Shown here piece by piece: positions 45,195 to 53,735 of a DNA stretch of 64,000 bases. A model generated the notes under the pieces. The model was not told the DNA's origin, did no database searches, and saw only the letters and a program-made list of their open reading frames with translations. A program made the translations under genes and the position numbers. How positions within the stretch are numbered: position 1 is the first letter of the stretch; every line of letters starts with the position of its first letter. Source of the DNA: Bacteroidales bacterium UBA5226 (GTDB lineage Bacteria > Bacteroidota > Bacteroidia > Bacteroidales > UBA932); contig DHUU01000017.1 in assembly GCA_002409325.1 (NCBI GenBank), forward strand, positions 62,001 through 126,000, written 5' to 3'.

Positions 45195-47590
45195 ACGCAT
45201 TGGAGTATGTCGTTGATCAATCCTGAAGCTGTCTGCCGTGCACCGGCACCGGCTCCTTCCACGCGCAAACCGTTGGGATATAGCTGGCTGTAAAGGATTA
45301 TCGACACGTCTGTCCCGCGGAGCCCAGAAAAGGGATGGTCCCGGGGCACCACTTCCAGACCGGCCTTAACACCCCGTTTGTCTATTGTGGAAACGTATCG
45401 CAGGATCCCTTTCTTTTGCTGGCTTTGGCGGTAAAGTGACCTGAAATGTTCTTCATCGGGCCACTGCGGGGGAAGAAACGAGGCGGCTTTTACTTGGTTT
45501 TCTTCTATGTCCATCCCACATTCACGCGCCAGGATCAGCGTTTTGCGCACCACGTCCTTTCCTGAAAGATCTGTCACGGGATCGGGCTCGGCATAACCAA
45601 GACGGGAGGCTTCTTCTAGAATCTGGTGGAATGGAGTCTTGCTGTCATACCGGCTGAATACATAATTCAGGGTTCCTGAAAGACAGGCTTCCACCCGTTC
45701 AGGGGTGTCCCCGCTTAGGCGCATCTGCCGGATCAGGCAAATTACGGGGAGCGCTGCGCCTACGTTGGTTTCATAGAGGAAAGGAACTTGTTGTCTGACC
45801 GATTCCCGGCGCAGTTTCCTGTAATAATCCATACCCAGAGTGTTTGCAATCTTATTACAGGTCACTACGGCAATTTTTGCCATCAGAATGTCTTCGTAGC
45901 GCAGGGCAATGAAATGATCAGCGGTACAGTCTGCAAAAACACTGTTTCTCAGATTCATCTCTAAGACTTTGTCAATGAAGGTCCCGTTGCGGCGCAATTC
46001 CCCTTCGCGGTCCAGGGCCTGCCCGATCTGATCGGGATCCAGCCCTTCCTTATTTAGTATCATTCTTTTACTGTTGCAGATCCCGCAGATCTTTACCCGG
46101 ACCCCTTCCCCGGCAGCCCAGGCTTCCCTCTGGCTGAAGATCATGGCGGTCAGGCTTTTTCCCACATTGCCCCATCCGGCAATAAAAAGGTTGATGCAGC
46201 GCTCAGAAGATCCGAAGAACTCCTGGTGTATTGCCCGGATGGCTTCCGCTGCATCTTTTGTACATACTACAGCCGAAACGTTTTTTTCAGAAGATCCCTG
46301 GGCAATGGCCCGGATGGTGATGTTGCGACGGCCTATGGCCTCAAACATACGGCCACTTGCCCCGGACTGGTTTTTCATATCGTCTCCAATAAGACTGATA
46401 ATGGAAAAACCGCTTTCTACTTTCAAAGGGTCCACCTTCTGCAATGAAATTTCGTAGGCAAACGTTTCATCGGCGGCCTTCCTTGCTTTCTGCGCATCGG
46501 ACTGGTCAATGGCCACCAGCATGGTGTGCACGGAAGAGGCCTGCGTTATGAGAATGATGTTGATCTGTTGCTGCGCCAACGCATTGAAAAGGCGGCTTGA
46601 ATACCCCGGGATGCCCACCATACCGCTTCCTTCCATAGACAGCAGGGCTATGTGGTCACTGCCCGAAATGCCCCTGATTTTTTCTTTGCCTTCAGGCGGA
46701 TACTGCTCTATGAGCGTTCCGGGGCCCTCAGGATCAAAGGTGTTTTTGACCATGATGGGGATGCCTTTCGAGACGACGGGCTGTATGGTGGGAGGATACA
46801 CCACCCGTGCCCCGAAATGCGAGATCTCCAGTGCCTCTTTATACGATATGTTCTCAATGGTACGTGCCTGAGGAACAATCCGGGGATCTGCCGTCATCAT
46901 CCCGTTCACATCGGTCCAGATCCAGAGCATGCGGGCTTTAGCGGCTACGGCCAGCAACGAGGCTGTAAAATCTGACCCTCCCCTTCCCAGAGTGGTTGTC
47001 CGGCCCTGATCATCGGAGGCAATAAAACCCGGCATCAGGATTATCTTTGACAGGCTGTTGCGCAACAATTCCCGCATATTGCGCTGTGTCACGGCGGTAT
47101 TGACCACGGGCTGCGAAGAGGAGGGACCGGTCCGGATGATTTCACGTGCATCTGCCCAGTAGCAGCTCAGTCCCATGGAGGTGCATGATGCTTCCAGGAT
47201 CCGGGTGGAGAACAATTCCCCGAAACCGGCAATCAGATCGGAAGTTGCCGGACTGATTTCCCCTATCATATAAGCCCCCCGGCATATATCCCTCAGTTTA
47301 TCAAACAAAAGTGACAACTCACCCCGGACACCGGGCCCGGATTCCGACGGATGCAGCTGGTTAACAACATCCAGGTGCCGCGCTTGCAAATGGTCAATCA
47401 ATGTAATGTAACCGGCATCTCCGTTGCCGGCCATGATCCCGGCACGAATCAGCGTATCGGTCACACCGCTCAGGGCCGAGGCAACCACTATGGTTTTATC
47501 CCTGGCCGAGGCAACGAGGATAATTTCCATAACCTGATTTATGGCAGAGGCATTGGCCAGTGAGCTGCCCCCGAATTTAAGAACTTGCAT
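45191..47590 (-). CDS. thrA: Bifunctional aspartokinase / homoserine dehydrogenase
   Basis: 799 residues. The N-terminal aspartokinase (1 to about 290) starts KFGGSS, then two ACT-like regulatory domains (about 310-450), then homoserine dehydrogenase from about 463 with FIAGWGNVGKSL and the GTLNYVFSRY and RLGYAEPDPVTDLSGKD motifs. It catalyses the first and third steps from aspartate to homoserine; the ACT domains predict feedback control by threonine. Its first 52 nt overlap the end of metX in another frame. Confidence 0.96.
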   Translation of the reverse strand: MQVLKFGGSSLANASAINQVMEIILVASARDKTIVVASALSGVTDTLIRAGIMAGNGDAGYITLIDHLQARHLDVVNQLHPSESGPGVRGELSLLFDKLRDICRGAYMIGEISPATSDLIAGFGELFSTRILEASCTSMGLSCYWADAREIIRTGPSSSQPVVNTAVTQRNMRELLRNSLSKIILMPGFIASDDQGRTTTLGRGGSDFTASLLAVAAKARMLWIWTDVNGMMTADPRIVPQARTIENISYKEALEISHFGARVVYPPTIQPVVSKGIPIMVKNTFDPEGPGTLIEQYPPEGKEKIRGISGSDHIALLSMEGSGMVGIPGYSSRLFNALAQQQINIILITQASSVHTMLVAIDQSDAQKARKAADETFAYEISLQKVDPLKVESGFSIISLIGDDMKNQSGASGRMFEAIGRRNITIRAIAQGSSEKNVSAVVCTKDAAEAIRAIHQEFFGSSERCINLFIAGWGNVGKSLTAMIFSQREAWAAGEGVRVKICGICNSKRMILNKEGLDPDQIGQALDREGELRRNGTFIDKVLEMNLRNSVFADCTADHFIALRYEDILMAKIAVVTCNKIANTLGMDYYRKLRRESVRQQVPFLYETNVGAALPVICLIRQMRLSGDTPERVEACLSGTLNYVFSRYDSKTPFHQILEEASRLGYAEPDPVTDLSGKDVVRKTLILARECGMDIEENQVKAASFLPPQWPDEEHFRSLYRQSQQKKGILRYVSTIDKRGVKAGLEVVPRDHPFSGLRGTDVSIILYSQLYPNGLRVEGAGAGARQTASGLINDILQCV

Positions 47591-48558
47591 AAAGAAGATG
47601 TTATTTGTTCGTGTTCAAGTAAAAAGCCGTCGTGTCCGAAATCGGAGGAAATAACTTCCAGGACAGCCCCGGGTATATGACGGGCCAGGGTCTCCATCTC
47701 TGAAAGCGGAAAAAGTATATCGCTGTCTATACCTATACAAAGGGTGCGTGCTTTTATTCGGGATAAGGCTATACCTGTGCCGCCACGGTTACGTCCCACA
47801 TTGTGTGAATCCAGGCTTAAGGTAAGGGTGTAATAGCTATAAGGGCTGAACCGGTCTGCCAGCTTTTTCCCCTGGTATTGCTGGTAAGAACACGCTTTTG
47901 AAGCAATCAGGATATCATCCTGGTGTTCTGACTGGGTTTGACAGTACCCGGCATATGACCGGTATGAGAGCAGGGCTATGGATCGTGCCGCTGCCAGTCC
48001 CCGGCGGCCTGCCATGGGTTCTTCCTCAGGGCCGAATGTTGGATCGGCTAAAAGGGCCATGCGTTGTGATTCATTTAAAGCCGTAGCCCAGGGACTGATG
48101 CGGGCATTGCAGGCGATCAGGCACAGGGCGCCTGCCAGGGAGGGATTGCCTATGGCCCATTCCAGTGCCTGAAAACCCCCGCTGGAACCACCTGTGAGCA
48201 GGTCAATATGCTCAATTCCCAGGTGCAAGCGCAGCAATTCGTGGGCTTTTACCATATCCCTAATGGTTATCAGGGGGAAATCCTTTGAGCGGGGTTGCGT
48301 AGAACCGTAACAGGACCCAAGGACATTGGCACAGATGATATATTCCCGCCCGGGGTCAAGGAATTTTCCCGGTCCAACCATTGTGGGCCACCATTCAAGC
48401 GGATTTGAATTGGCTGTAAGTGCATGGCATATCCATACCACCTTTCTGCCGGCCCAGGAGCCCTGGCTGCAATGATAGTGTATGCGGATCCCGGACAGGA
48501 CAGATCCGCTTTCCAATAGAAAAGGCTCATTATATATATAGGTGTGCTCTTTCATCAT
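47539..48558 (-). CDS. metX: Homoserine O-acetyltransferase (MetX type)
   Basis: 339 residues, alpha/beta hydrolase fold. Activates homoserine with an acyl group (acetyl by family) for sulfhydrylation. Catalytic triad: Ser125 in LTGGSSGG (usual motif GGSMGG), Asp280 in GIDSDILFP, His309 in DFGHDGFL. The CHALTAN oxyanion motif is at 45-51. The start overlaps metY by 4 nt and the last 17 codons overlap thrA by 52 nt. Acetyl versus succinyl donor cannot be told from the residues I can see. Confidence 0.92.
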   Translation of the reverse strand: MMKEHTYIYNEPFLLESGSVLSGIRIHYHCSQGSWAGRKVVWICHALTANSNPLEWWPTMVGPGKFLDPGREYIICANVLGSCYGSTQPRSKDFPLITIRDMVKAHELLRLHLGIEHIDLLTGGSSGGFQALEWAIGNPSLAGALCLIACNARISPWATALNESQRMALLADPTFGPEEEPMAGRRGLAAARSIALLSYRSYAGYCQTQSEHQDDILIASKACSYQQYQGKKLADRFSPYSYYTLTLSLDSHNVGRNRGGTGIALSRIKARTLCIGIDSDILFPLSEMETLARHIPGAVLEVISSDFGHDGFLLEHEQITSSLCKFLNSGAAHWPMPLP

Positions 48559-49838
48559 GAACAGGATGCAAGGGCTTGATGCAAGTCACTCTTAAGATCG
48601 TCAATATGCTCAATGCCAACAGACAGGCGTAAAGTTCCCGGGCCTATGCCGGCTGCTTTCAGGGCATCATCAGACATTTGCCCGTGTGTGGTGGAAGCGG
48701 GGTGGGTGATCAGGGTTTTGTTGTCTCCTACGTTTGCCAGGTGGGTGATCAGCTGCAAACGGTCCACAAAGGCTGCACTGCCGGAGCAATCTGCCCTGAG
48801 GGTGAAACTGAATACGGCCCCTGCTCCGCAGCGGAAGTATTTCTTCACATGATCATACGAAGGATGTGTTCTCAAACCCGGATAACAGACCTCTAAAACC
48901 TGCTTTTGACAGCCAAGCCAGAGCGCCAGCTCCAGGGCGTTGTCCATGGCCCGTTGCATCCGCAAAGACAGGGTTTCTATCCCCTGCAGAACAAGCAGGG
49001 CGTTGAATGGGGATAAGCAACAGCCCCAGTCGCGCAGCCCCAGTGCCCTTGCCCTGGTACAGAAGGCCTTATTGCCAAAAGATGTATGAAAATTCAAACC
49101 ATGGTAGGAAGGACAATTTTCGGTGAATTGCGGGAAACGTGGATTATCCCAGCTGAAGGTCCCTGCCTCGGCTAAGATCCCGGCTATGCTATTGCCGTGG
49201 CCCCCAATCCATTTGGTGGCCGAATGGGTAATTAGTGCCGCTCCGTGCTCTGCGGGGCGAAACAGGTACCCGCCACCTCCAAATGTGTTGTCTACTATAA
49301 GGGGGATCTGGTTCTTATGGCAAATGTCGGCAAGAGAGTCAAAATCAGGGACATAATAATCTGAATTGGCAATTGTTTCTACAAACAATCCCTTGGTACG
49401 GGTATCTATAAATGGAAGTATGTCTTCAGGTTCTTTCCCCGTGGCAAAACGAAAAGTAATGCCCAGATCACGGAAACGGTCCCGGAAAAGGGAGTATGTG
49501 CCTCCATACAGGGAAGGAAAAGTCACAAAATTGTCTCCTGGCAGGGCAAGATTGGAAATAGTGAGAAAAAGGGCGGCCTGGCCGGAGGAAGTGGCAACGG
49601 CCCCCGAACAGCCTTCCAGAGCGGCCAGGCGTTCCTCCAGTACACTGACTGTGGGATTTGACAGGCGGGAATAAATAAATCCGTCTTCCTGCAACTGGAA
49701 CAGACGCGCCGCATGGCCCATATCCTTGAACCGGAAGGATGCTGTCTGGTATAGGGGCGTAGCGCAAGAGCCTGTAGCCGGATCCGCTTTATGACCGGCA
49801 TGGACCTGCATGGTCTCAAAATGCTTGTATACAGACAT
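48555..49838 (-). CDS. metY: O-acetylhomoserine sulfhydrylase (PLP enzyme)
   Basis: 427 residues from the ATG at 49838. Cys/Met metabolism PLP family; makes homocysteine from O-acetylhomoserine and sulfide. The PLP lysine is Lys209 in SATKWIGGHG; SSGQAAL and IVDNTFGGGG are the other family motifs, and the C-terminal LRLSVGIEHIDDL is typical. A related gamma-synthase role is possible. An in-frame Met at 49973 would extend into the leader and is rejected. First gene of the operon, with promoter at 49971 and a leader stem-loop at 49903. Confidence 0.93.
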   Translation of the reverse strand: MSVYKHFETMQVHAGHKADPATGSCATPLYQTASFRFKDMGHAARLFQLQEDGFIYSRLSNPTVSVLEERLAALEGCSGAVATSSGQAALFLTISNLALPGDNFVTFPSLYGGTYSLFRDRFRDLGITFRFATGKEPEDILPFIDTRTKGLFVETIANSDYYVPDFDSLADICHKNQIPLIVDNTFGGGGYLFRPAEHGAALITHSATKWIGGHGNSIAGILAEAGTFSWDNPRFPQFTENCPSYHGLNFHTSFGNKAFCTRARALGLRDWGCCLSPFNALLVLQGIETLSLRMQRAMDNALELALWLGCQKQVLEVCYPGLRTHPSYDHVKKYFRCGAGAVFSFTLRADCSGSAAFVDRLQLITHLANVGDNKTLITHPASTTHGQMSDDALKAAGIGPGTLRLSVGIEHIDDLKSDLHQALASCS

Positions 49839-49902
49839 GATGTCAGTTTTAAAAAAAAATGAATAAAATGGAAAAAGTGTAGAAACAGGAAAATCGTACG
49901 TG

Positions 49903-49931
49903 GCGGAACTGCATCTTAACGATGCATTCGC
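49903..49931 (-). promoter_or_regulatory. Stem-loop in the metY leader
   Basis: On the minus strand GCGAA-TGCATC-GTTAA-GATGCA-G-TTCCGC folds into an 11-bp stem with two single-base bulges and a 5-nt GTTAA loop. It lies between the predicted transcript start (about 49966) and the metY ATG. I see no SAM-I or SAM-II core. It could be a regulatory leader or a simple 5' structure. Confidence 0.45.
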
Positions 49932-49970
49932 ATTATCATAGACGGTATGTAAAAAAGACCATTCACAACA

Positions 49971-49978
49971 CAAATATA
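49971..49978 (-). promoter_or_regulatory. Predicted -7 element of the metY-asd operon
   Basis: TATATTTG on the minus strand, giving a leader of about 130 nt, the longest in the window. No -33 TTTG at 19 nt. Confidence 0.6.
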
Positions 49979-50021
49979 TAAAAATTTTTAGAAAATATTA
50001 GGTTAATAAAATAAAGTACTT

Positions 50022-50029
50022 TATATTTG
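50022..50029 (+). promoter_or_regulatory. Predicted -7 element for the 50053 membrane protein gene
   Basis: TATATTTG on the plus strand, 23 nt before the ATG at 50053. Confidence 0.55.
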
Positions 50030-50052
50030 TAACCAGATATAATAATTATACT

Positions 50053-50652
50053 ATGGAAAAAGTTTTGAATGAAAAAGAAAGTCTTGAGTTGATCACCAGG
50101 ATGATCGAAAATACCCGTAAGGGAATAGAAAAAAATGCAGCACGCCCCATGCTGATTTTTGGTTATGTGAGTGTACTCGTTGCCTTGGTTGTCTGGATAG
50201 TCATCCGTCAGACACATGAGCCCTTGTACAACTTTTTGTGGATGTCCATACCGGTTCTGGGATGGATCATATATGGGATTATGGAAAGAGGCACAACCCG
50301 GACAAAGGGTGCTTCCCAGTCACACATGGGCAAAATCATTACCCGGATATGGATCCTGCTTGCCGTGGCCATGTTTCTGTGTGCAGCCGCCGCCTTCATT
50401 GATTATGGTTTTCCGGCCACTTTTGTAATTACACTGCTTGTTGGTGTTGGTGTGAGCACTACCGGGATTATGGTGTTGTACAAACCTTTTATCGTTTGTG
50501 GATTGATTGGAATCTTGCTTTCCTTTACTTTTTTGTGGGTTGGCGGAATCAATGCTATCTTGCTCATAGCCACAGCTTTTGCCATTATAATGGTAGTCCC
50601 GGCCCATATATTGCAATATGCAGCCAATAAACAACTCCGGAGCAATGTTTAA
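50053..50652 (+). CDS. Multi-pass membrane protein paired with a winged-helix regulator
   Basis: 199 residues. A soluble N-terminal helix with the pattern ESLELITRMIENTRKGIEKN, then six predicted membrane helices (about 33-52, 61-77, 96-116, 120-140, 143-160, 162-184). I do not recognise a named family. It ends inside the start of the winged-helix gene (8-nt overlap, ATGTTTAA). This membrane protein plus small regulator pair recurs in Bacteroidota, and the regulator may control the pair's own expression. Confidence 0.7.
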   Translation: MEKVLNEKESLELITRMIENTRKGIEKNAARPMLIFGYVSVLVALVVWIVIRQTHEPLYNFLWMSIPVLGWIIYGIMERGTTRTKGASQSHMGKIITRIWILLAVAMFLCAAAAFIDYGFPATFVITLLVGVGVSTTGIMVLYKPFIVCGLIGILLSFTFLWVGGINAILLIATAFAIIMVVPAHILQYAANKQLRSNV

Positions 50653-50929
50653 AGAACTGGATCCCCTGTTGCATTCAGAACTGCGTCTGGCGGTGATATC
50701 GATCCTTATTTCCCTTGAAGAGGCCGATTTCGTATACCTTCAGAAACAAACGGGAGCAAGCCCCGGAAACCTGAGTATACAGCTGGACAAGCTCAATGCA
50801 GCCGGGTACATAGTGATGGAGAAAACATTCAGGGGAAAGAAACCCCGCACGGTATGCCGTATCACATCCGGGGGACTGGAAGCATTCCGCTCCTACGTAG
50901 AGGCTATCAAAGGTTATTTGGATGTCTGA
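50645..50929 (+). CDS. Winged-helix transcriptional regulator (MarR/ArsR-like)
   Basis: 94 residues from the ATG at 50645. A single winged helix-turn-helix: the recognition segment is YLQKQTGASPGNLSIQLDKL and the wing is EKTFRGKKPRTVCRITSGG. No ligand domain. Overlap with the upstream membrane protein gene implies coupled translation. The DNA target is unknown. The 3' end overlaps the convergent AlbA_2 gene by 16 nt. Confidence 0.82.
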   Translation: MFKELDPLLHSELRLAVISILISLEEADFVYLQKQTGASPGNLSIQLDKLNAAGYIVMEKTFRGKKPRTVCRITSGGLEAFRSYVEAIKGYLDV

Positions 50930-51519
50930 ATGGTACCTCCGGCTATCAGGCCGGCCAGAGCCCGGATGCATTCTTTGCGGGTCATCAGGCTGAGACGGGA
51001 AAGTTCCGCTATGTCAAATTCCTTGTGTTCCGTTTGTGTCCCAAGTACCTGAAGCAGGCGGCGGTGTTTGTTGTCCAGGGTAAAATGGAGCGGCCTGGCC
51101 GAGTGAGTCATTTTCAGCACCGTGGTTTCCAGTTCGGAAGCCACTTTGTTTTCATCTCCTTTCCTTATGTAGCAAAGGCGTTTTCCCGATTCGTCCGGGG
51201 CCGAGTGTGGGGCCTTCGTGCTTTTGGGCACCTGAACTTCCAGAACAACCTTACCTTCGTATTCCCAGTAACGGGTAGTGTAATGGACAGCAGGCCGGCA
51301 AAAGACATGAGCTGCCGCTTCCACCACGTAGGCTTCTTCTTCCCTGTGTTTCAACCCGGCAATTCTGCCGTTGTCCTTAACACCCACAAGAAGCCGGCCT
51401 CCTTCGGTGTTGGCGAAAGCCGCCAGCGAACGTGCGATTTTTCGGGCATCACTCAGCAAGTACTTGAAATCCTGCCGTACATGTTCCCCTTCGCCTATCA
51501 TTTTTTCAAGCGGATGCAT
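50914..51519 (-). CDS. AlbA_2 (Schlafen AAA_4-like) domain protein
   Basis: 201 residues from the ATG at 51519. The N-terminal half matches the AlbA_2 domain: ARSLAAFANTEGGRLLVGVKDNG with GEGEHVRQDFKY before it. The C-terminal part (about 140-195) looks like a helical or winged-helix region. Members bind nucleic acid or act as putative regulators; the function is not known. An in-frame Met at 51570 lies beyond the predicted transcript start. A -7 box lies 4 nt before the chosen ATG, so the mRNA is probably leaderless. Confidence 0.75.
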   Translation of the reverse strand: MHPLEKMIGEGEHVRQDFKYLLSDARKIARSLAAFANTEGGRLLVGVKDNGRIAGLKHREEEAYVVEAAAHVFCRPAVHYTTRYWEYEGKVVLEVQVPKSTKAPHSAPDESGKRLCYIRKGDENKVASELETTVLKMTHSARPLHFTLDNKHRRLLQVLGTQTEHKEFDIAELSRLSLMTRKECIRALAGLIAGGTIQTSK

Positions 51520-51523
51520 GATA

Positions 51524-51531
51524 CAAAGATA
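51524..51531 (-). promoter_or_regulatory. Predicted -7 element for the AlbA_2 gene
   Basis: TATCTTTG on the minus strand, 4 nt before the ATG at 51519. Confidence 0.6.
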
Positions 51532-51545
51532 GCATTCCTTTTTCC

Positions 51546-51553
51546 TATCTTTG
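51546..51553 (+). promoter_or_regulatory. Predicted -7 element for msrA-ettA
   Basis: TATCTTTG on the plus strand, 4 nt before the ATG at 51558. Confidence 0.6.
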
Positions 51554-51557
51554 TACC

Positions 51558-52037
51558 ATGGAAAAAGCAATTTTTGCCGCAGGATGTTTCTGGGGCGTTC
51601 AACATTACCTGGACAGGGCCCCCGGAGTGATTCAGACCACGGTGGGCTATACAGGTGGTCATAAGGATAACCCTTCCTACCAGGAAGTGAAGAAACACAC
51701 CACCGGCCATGCCGAAGCTGTTGAGGTGGAGTACGACCCGGTGTTGACCAGTTTTGAGGAATTGTGCCGGTTGTTTTTCGAGATCCACGATCCCGGACAG
51801 ACCAACGGCCAGGGTCCTGATATCGGACCTCAGTACCGCTCAGAGATATTCTACCTCAATGACAAGCAACGCGTAACGGCCCAAAAGCTCATGCAGATAC
51901 TCCGGGAAAAAGGCCATACGATTCATACGGCCCTTACACCCGCCACCCGTTTCTGGAAGGCAGAAAATTACCACCAGCATTATTACAAAAAAACGGGGCA
52001 CAATCCCTATTGTCATTTTCGCATTAAAAAATTCTGA
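51558..52037 (+). CDS. msrA: Peptide-methionine (S)-S-oxide reductase
   Basis: 159 residues, the single-domain MsrA. Repairs methionine-S-sulfoxide in proteins. The nucleophile is Cys10 in AAGCFWG. GHAEAVEVEYDP and NYHQHYYKK are the other conserved parts; a further Cys near the C-terminus (NPYCHF) could help recycling. It starts 4 nt after a -7 box and is followed 2 nt later by ettA. Confidence 0.95.
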   Translation: MEKAIFAAGCFWGVQHYLDRAPGVIQTTVGYTGGHKDNPSYQEVKKHTTGHAEAVEVEYDPVLTSFEELCRLFFEIHDPGQTNGQGPDIGPQYRSEIFYLNDKQRVTAQKLMQILREKGHTIHTALTPATRFWKAENYHQHYYKKTGHNPYCHFRIKKF

Positions 52038-52039
52038 TC

Positions 52040-53713
52040 ATGGCAGACGAGAAAATCATTTTTTCTATGAACGGAGTGAACAAGATCCTCCCGCAAAACA
52101 ACAAAACCATCCTGAAAAATATTTATTTGTCATTTTTCTACGGAGCAAAAATCGGGGTGATAGGATTGAACGGTTCCGGAAAATCAACCCTGTTGAAGAT
52201 CATCGCCGGACTGGAAAAGGGCACGGAAGGGGAGGTGGTCTGGGCACCGGGTTATTCGGTGGGGTACCTGGAACAGGAACCCCGTCTGGATGACTCCAAG
52301 ACAGTCATGGAAACAGTACAGGAAGGGATGCAGGAGGTGGTGAACCTGCTGAAGGAATACGAGGCGGTGAATCTGAAGTTTGCCGAGCCTCTGGATGACG
52401 ACCAGATGAATGAACTTATTGTGCACCAGGGAGAATTGACCGAAAAAATTGACAATGCCGGAGCGTGGGACCTGGATTCCAAACTGCAACGGGCCATGGA
52501 TGCCCTGCAGTGTCCTCCCGCCGGCACTTTTGTCAAATACCTCAGCGGAGGAGAAAGACGCCGGGTGGCTTTGTGTCGTCTTTTGCTGAGCGAGCCCGAT
52601 GTGCTGCTGCTGGACGAACCCACCAACCACCTGGATACCGAAAGCGTACAATGGCTGGAAGCCCATCTACAGCAATATAAGGGAACGGTCATTGCCGTTA
52701 CCCACGACCGGTATTTCCTGGACAACGTGGCCGGATGGATCCTGGAGCTGGACCGCGGGGAAGGGATTCCCTGGAAAGGTAACTATTCTTCCTGGTTGGA
52801 ACAGAAGACCATCCGTCTGGCGATGGAAGAAAAGCAGGAAAGCAAACGCCGCAAAACACTGGAGCGCGAACTGGAATGGGTGCGCATGGCACCAAAGGCC
52901 CGCCATGCAAAATCAAAGGCCCGTCTGGGGGCTTATGAAAGAATGCTCAACGAGGATGGGCGGCAGAAAGAAGAACGCCTGGAGATATTCATTCCCAACG
53001 GCCCAAGGTTGGGGGACAATGTGATAGAGGCCGCAGGCGTTTCCAAGGCTTACGGGGATAAGCTGCTCTTTGAAAACCTGAATTTTAAATTGCCTCCGGC
53101 CGGTATTGTGGGGGTAATAGGACCCAACGGCGCCGGAAAGACCACCCTGTTCCGCCTGATCATGGGAACCGCAACACCCGATGGCGGGACTTTCCGGGTA
53201 GGGGAGACCGTCCGTCTGGCTTACGTAGACCAGCAGCACAAACAGATAGATCCCGGTAAAACCGTTTACCAGACCATTGCCGAAAATTCGGAATTCATCC
53301 AACTGGGAAACCGGCAGGTCAACGCGCGGGCGTATGTCTCTCGCTTCAATTTCTCAGGTGCCGATCAGGAAAAACTGTGCGGTGTATTGAGCGGCGGGGA
53401 ACGCAACCGGCTGCATCTGGCACTTACACTAAAGGAAAACGCCAATGTCCTGTTGCTGGATGAGCCCACCAACGATGTGGATGTTAACACTATACGTGCC
53501 CTGGAAGAAGGTCTGGAGAGTTTTGCGGGCTGTGCTGTAATCGTATCCCACGACCGGTGGTTCCTGGACCGTATTGCCACGCACATCTTGGCCTTTGAAG
53601 GGGACTCAGGGGTGTATTTCTTTGAAGGCTCCTATAGCGAATACGAAGAAAACCGTAAACGCCGGCTGGGTACGGAGATCAAGCCGTTCAAATACAAAAA
53701 GCTACAGGATTGA
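52040..53713 (+). CDS. ettA: Energy-dependent translational throttle protein EttA (ABC-F)
   Basis: 557 residues, two ABC domains without membrane helices. First domain: GLNGSGKST, LSGGERRRVALCRL, LLLDEPTNHLDTESV. A charged linker (about 240-310) follows. Second domain: GPNGAGKTT, LSGGERNRLHLAL, LLLDEPTNDVDVNTI. EttA binds the ribosomal E site and gates the first elongation step according to ATP/ADP. The NDVDVNT pattern after the second Walker B is characteristic of EttA within ABC-F. Confidence 0.94.
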   Translation: MADEKIIFSMNGVNKILPQNNKTILKNIYLSFFYGAKIGVIGLNGSGKSTLLKIIAGLEKGTEGEVVWAPGYSVGYLEQEPRLDDSKTVMETVQEGMQEVVNLLKEYEAVNLKFAEPLDDDQMNELIVHQGELTEKIDNAGAWDLDSKLQRAMDALQCPPAGTFVKYLSGGERRRVALCRLLLSEPDVLLLDEPTNHLDTESVQWLEAHLQQYKGTVIAVTHDRYFLDNVAGWILELDRGEGIPWKGNYSSWLEQKTIRLAMEEKQESKRRKTLERELEWVRMAPKARHAKSKARLGAYERMLNEDGRQKEERLEIFIPNGPRLGDNVIEAAGVSKAYGDKLLFENLNFKLPPAGIVGVIGPNGAGKTTLFRLIMGTATPDGGTFRVGETVRLAYVDQQHKQIDPGKTVYQTIAENSEFIQLGNRQVNARAYVSRFNFSGADQEKLCGVLSGGERNRLHLALTLKENANVLLLDEPTNDVDVNTIRALEEGLESFAGCAVIVSHDRWFLDRIATHILAFEGDSGVYFFEGSYSEYEENRKRRLGTEIKPFKYKKLQD

Positions 53714-53735
53714 ATTCTTTATAATTTATATACTT

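Larger units (their letters stand above)
51522..51555. repeat. Inverted repeat formed by two divergent promoters
   Basis: TACAAAGATAG (51522-51532) and its exact reverse complement (51545-51555) are separated by 12 nt. Each arm contains a TATCTTTG -7 box facing outward. Confidence 0.8.

Noticed and set aside
49839..49970. SAM-I or SAM-II riboswitch before metY
   Set aside because: Neither the SAM-I kink-turn core nor the SAM-II GCTAAAAAGG end is present on the minus strand; only a GCCACGT stretch resembles SAM-II.
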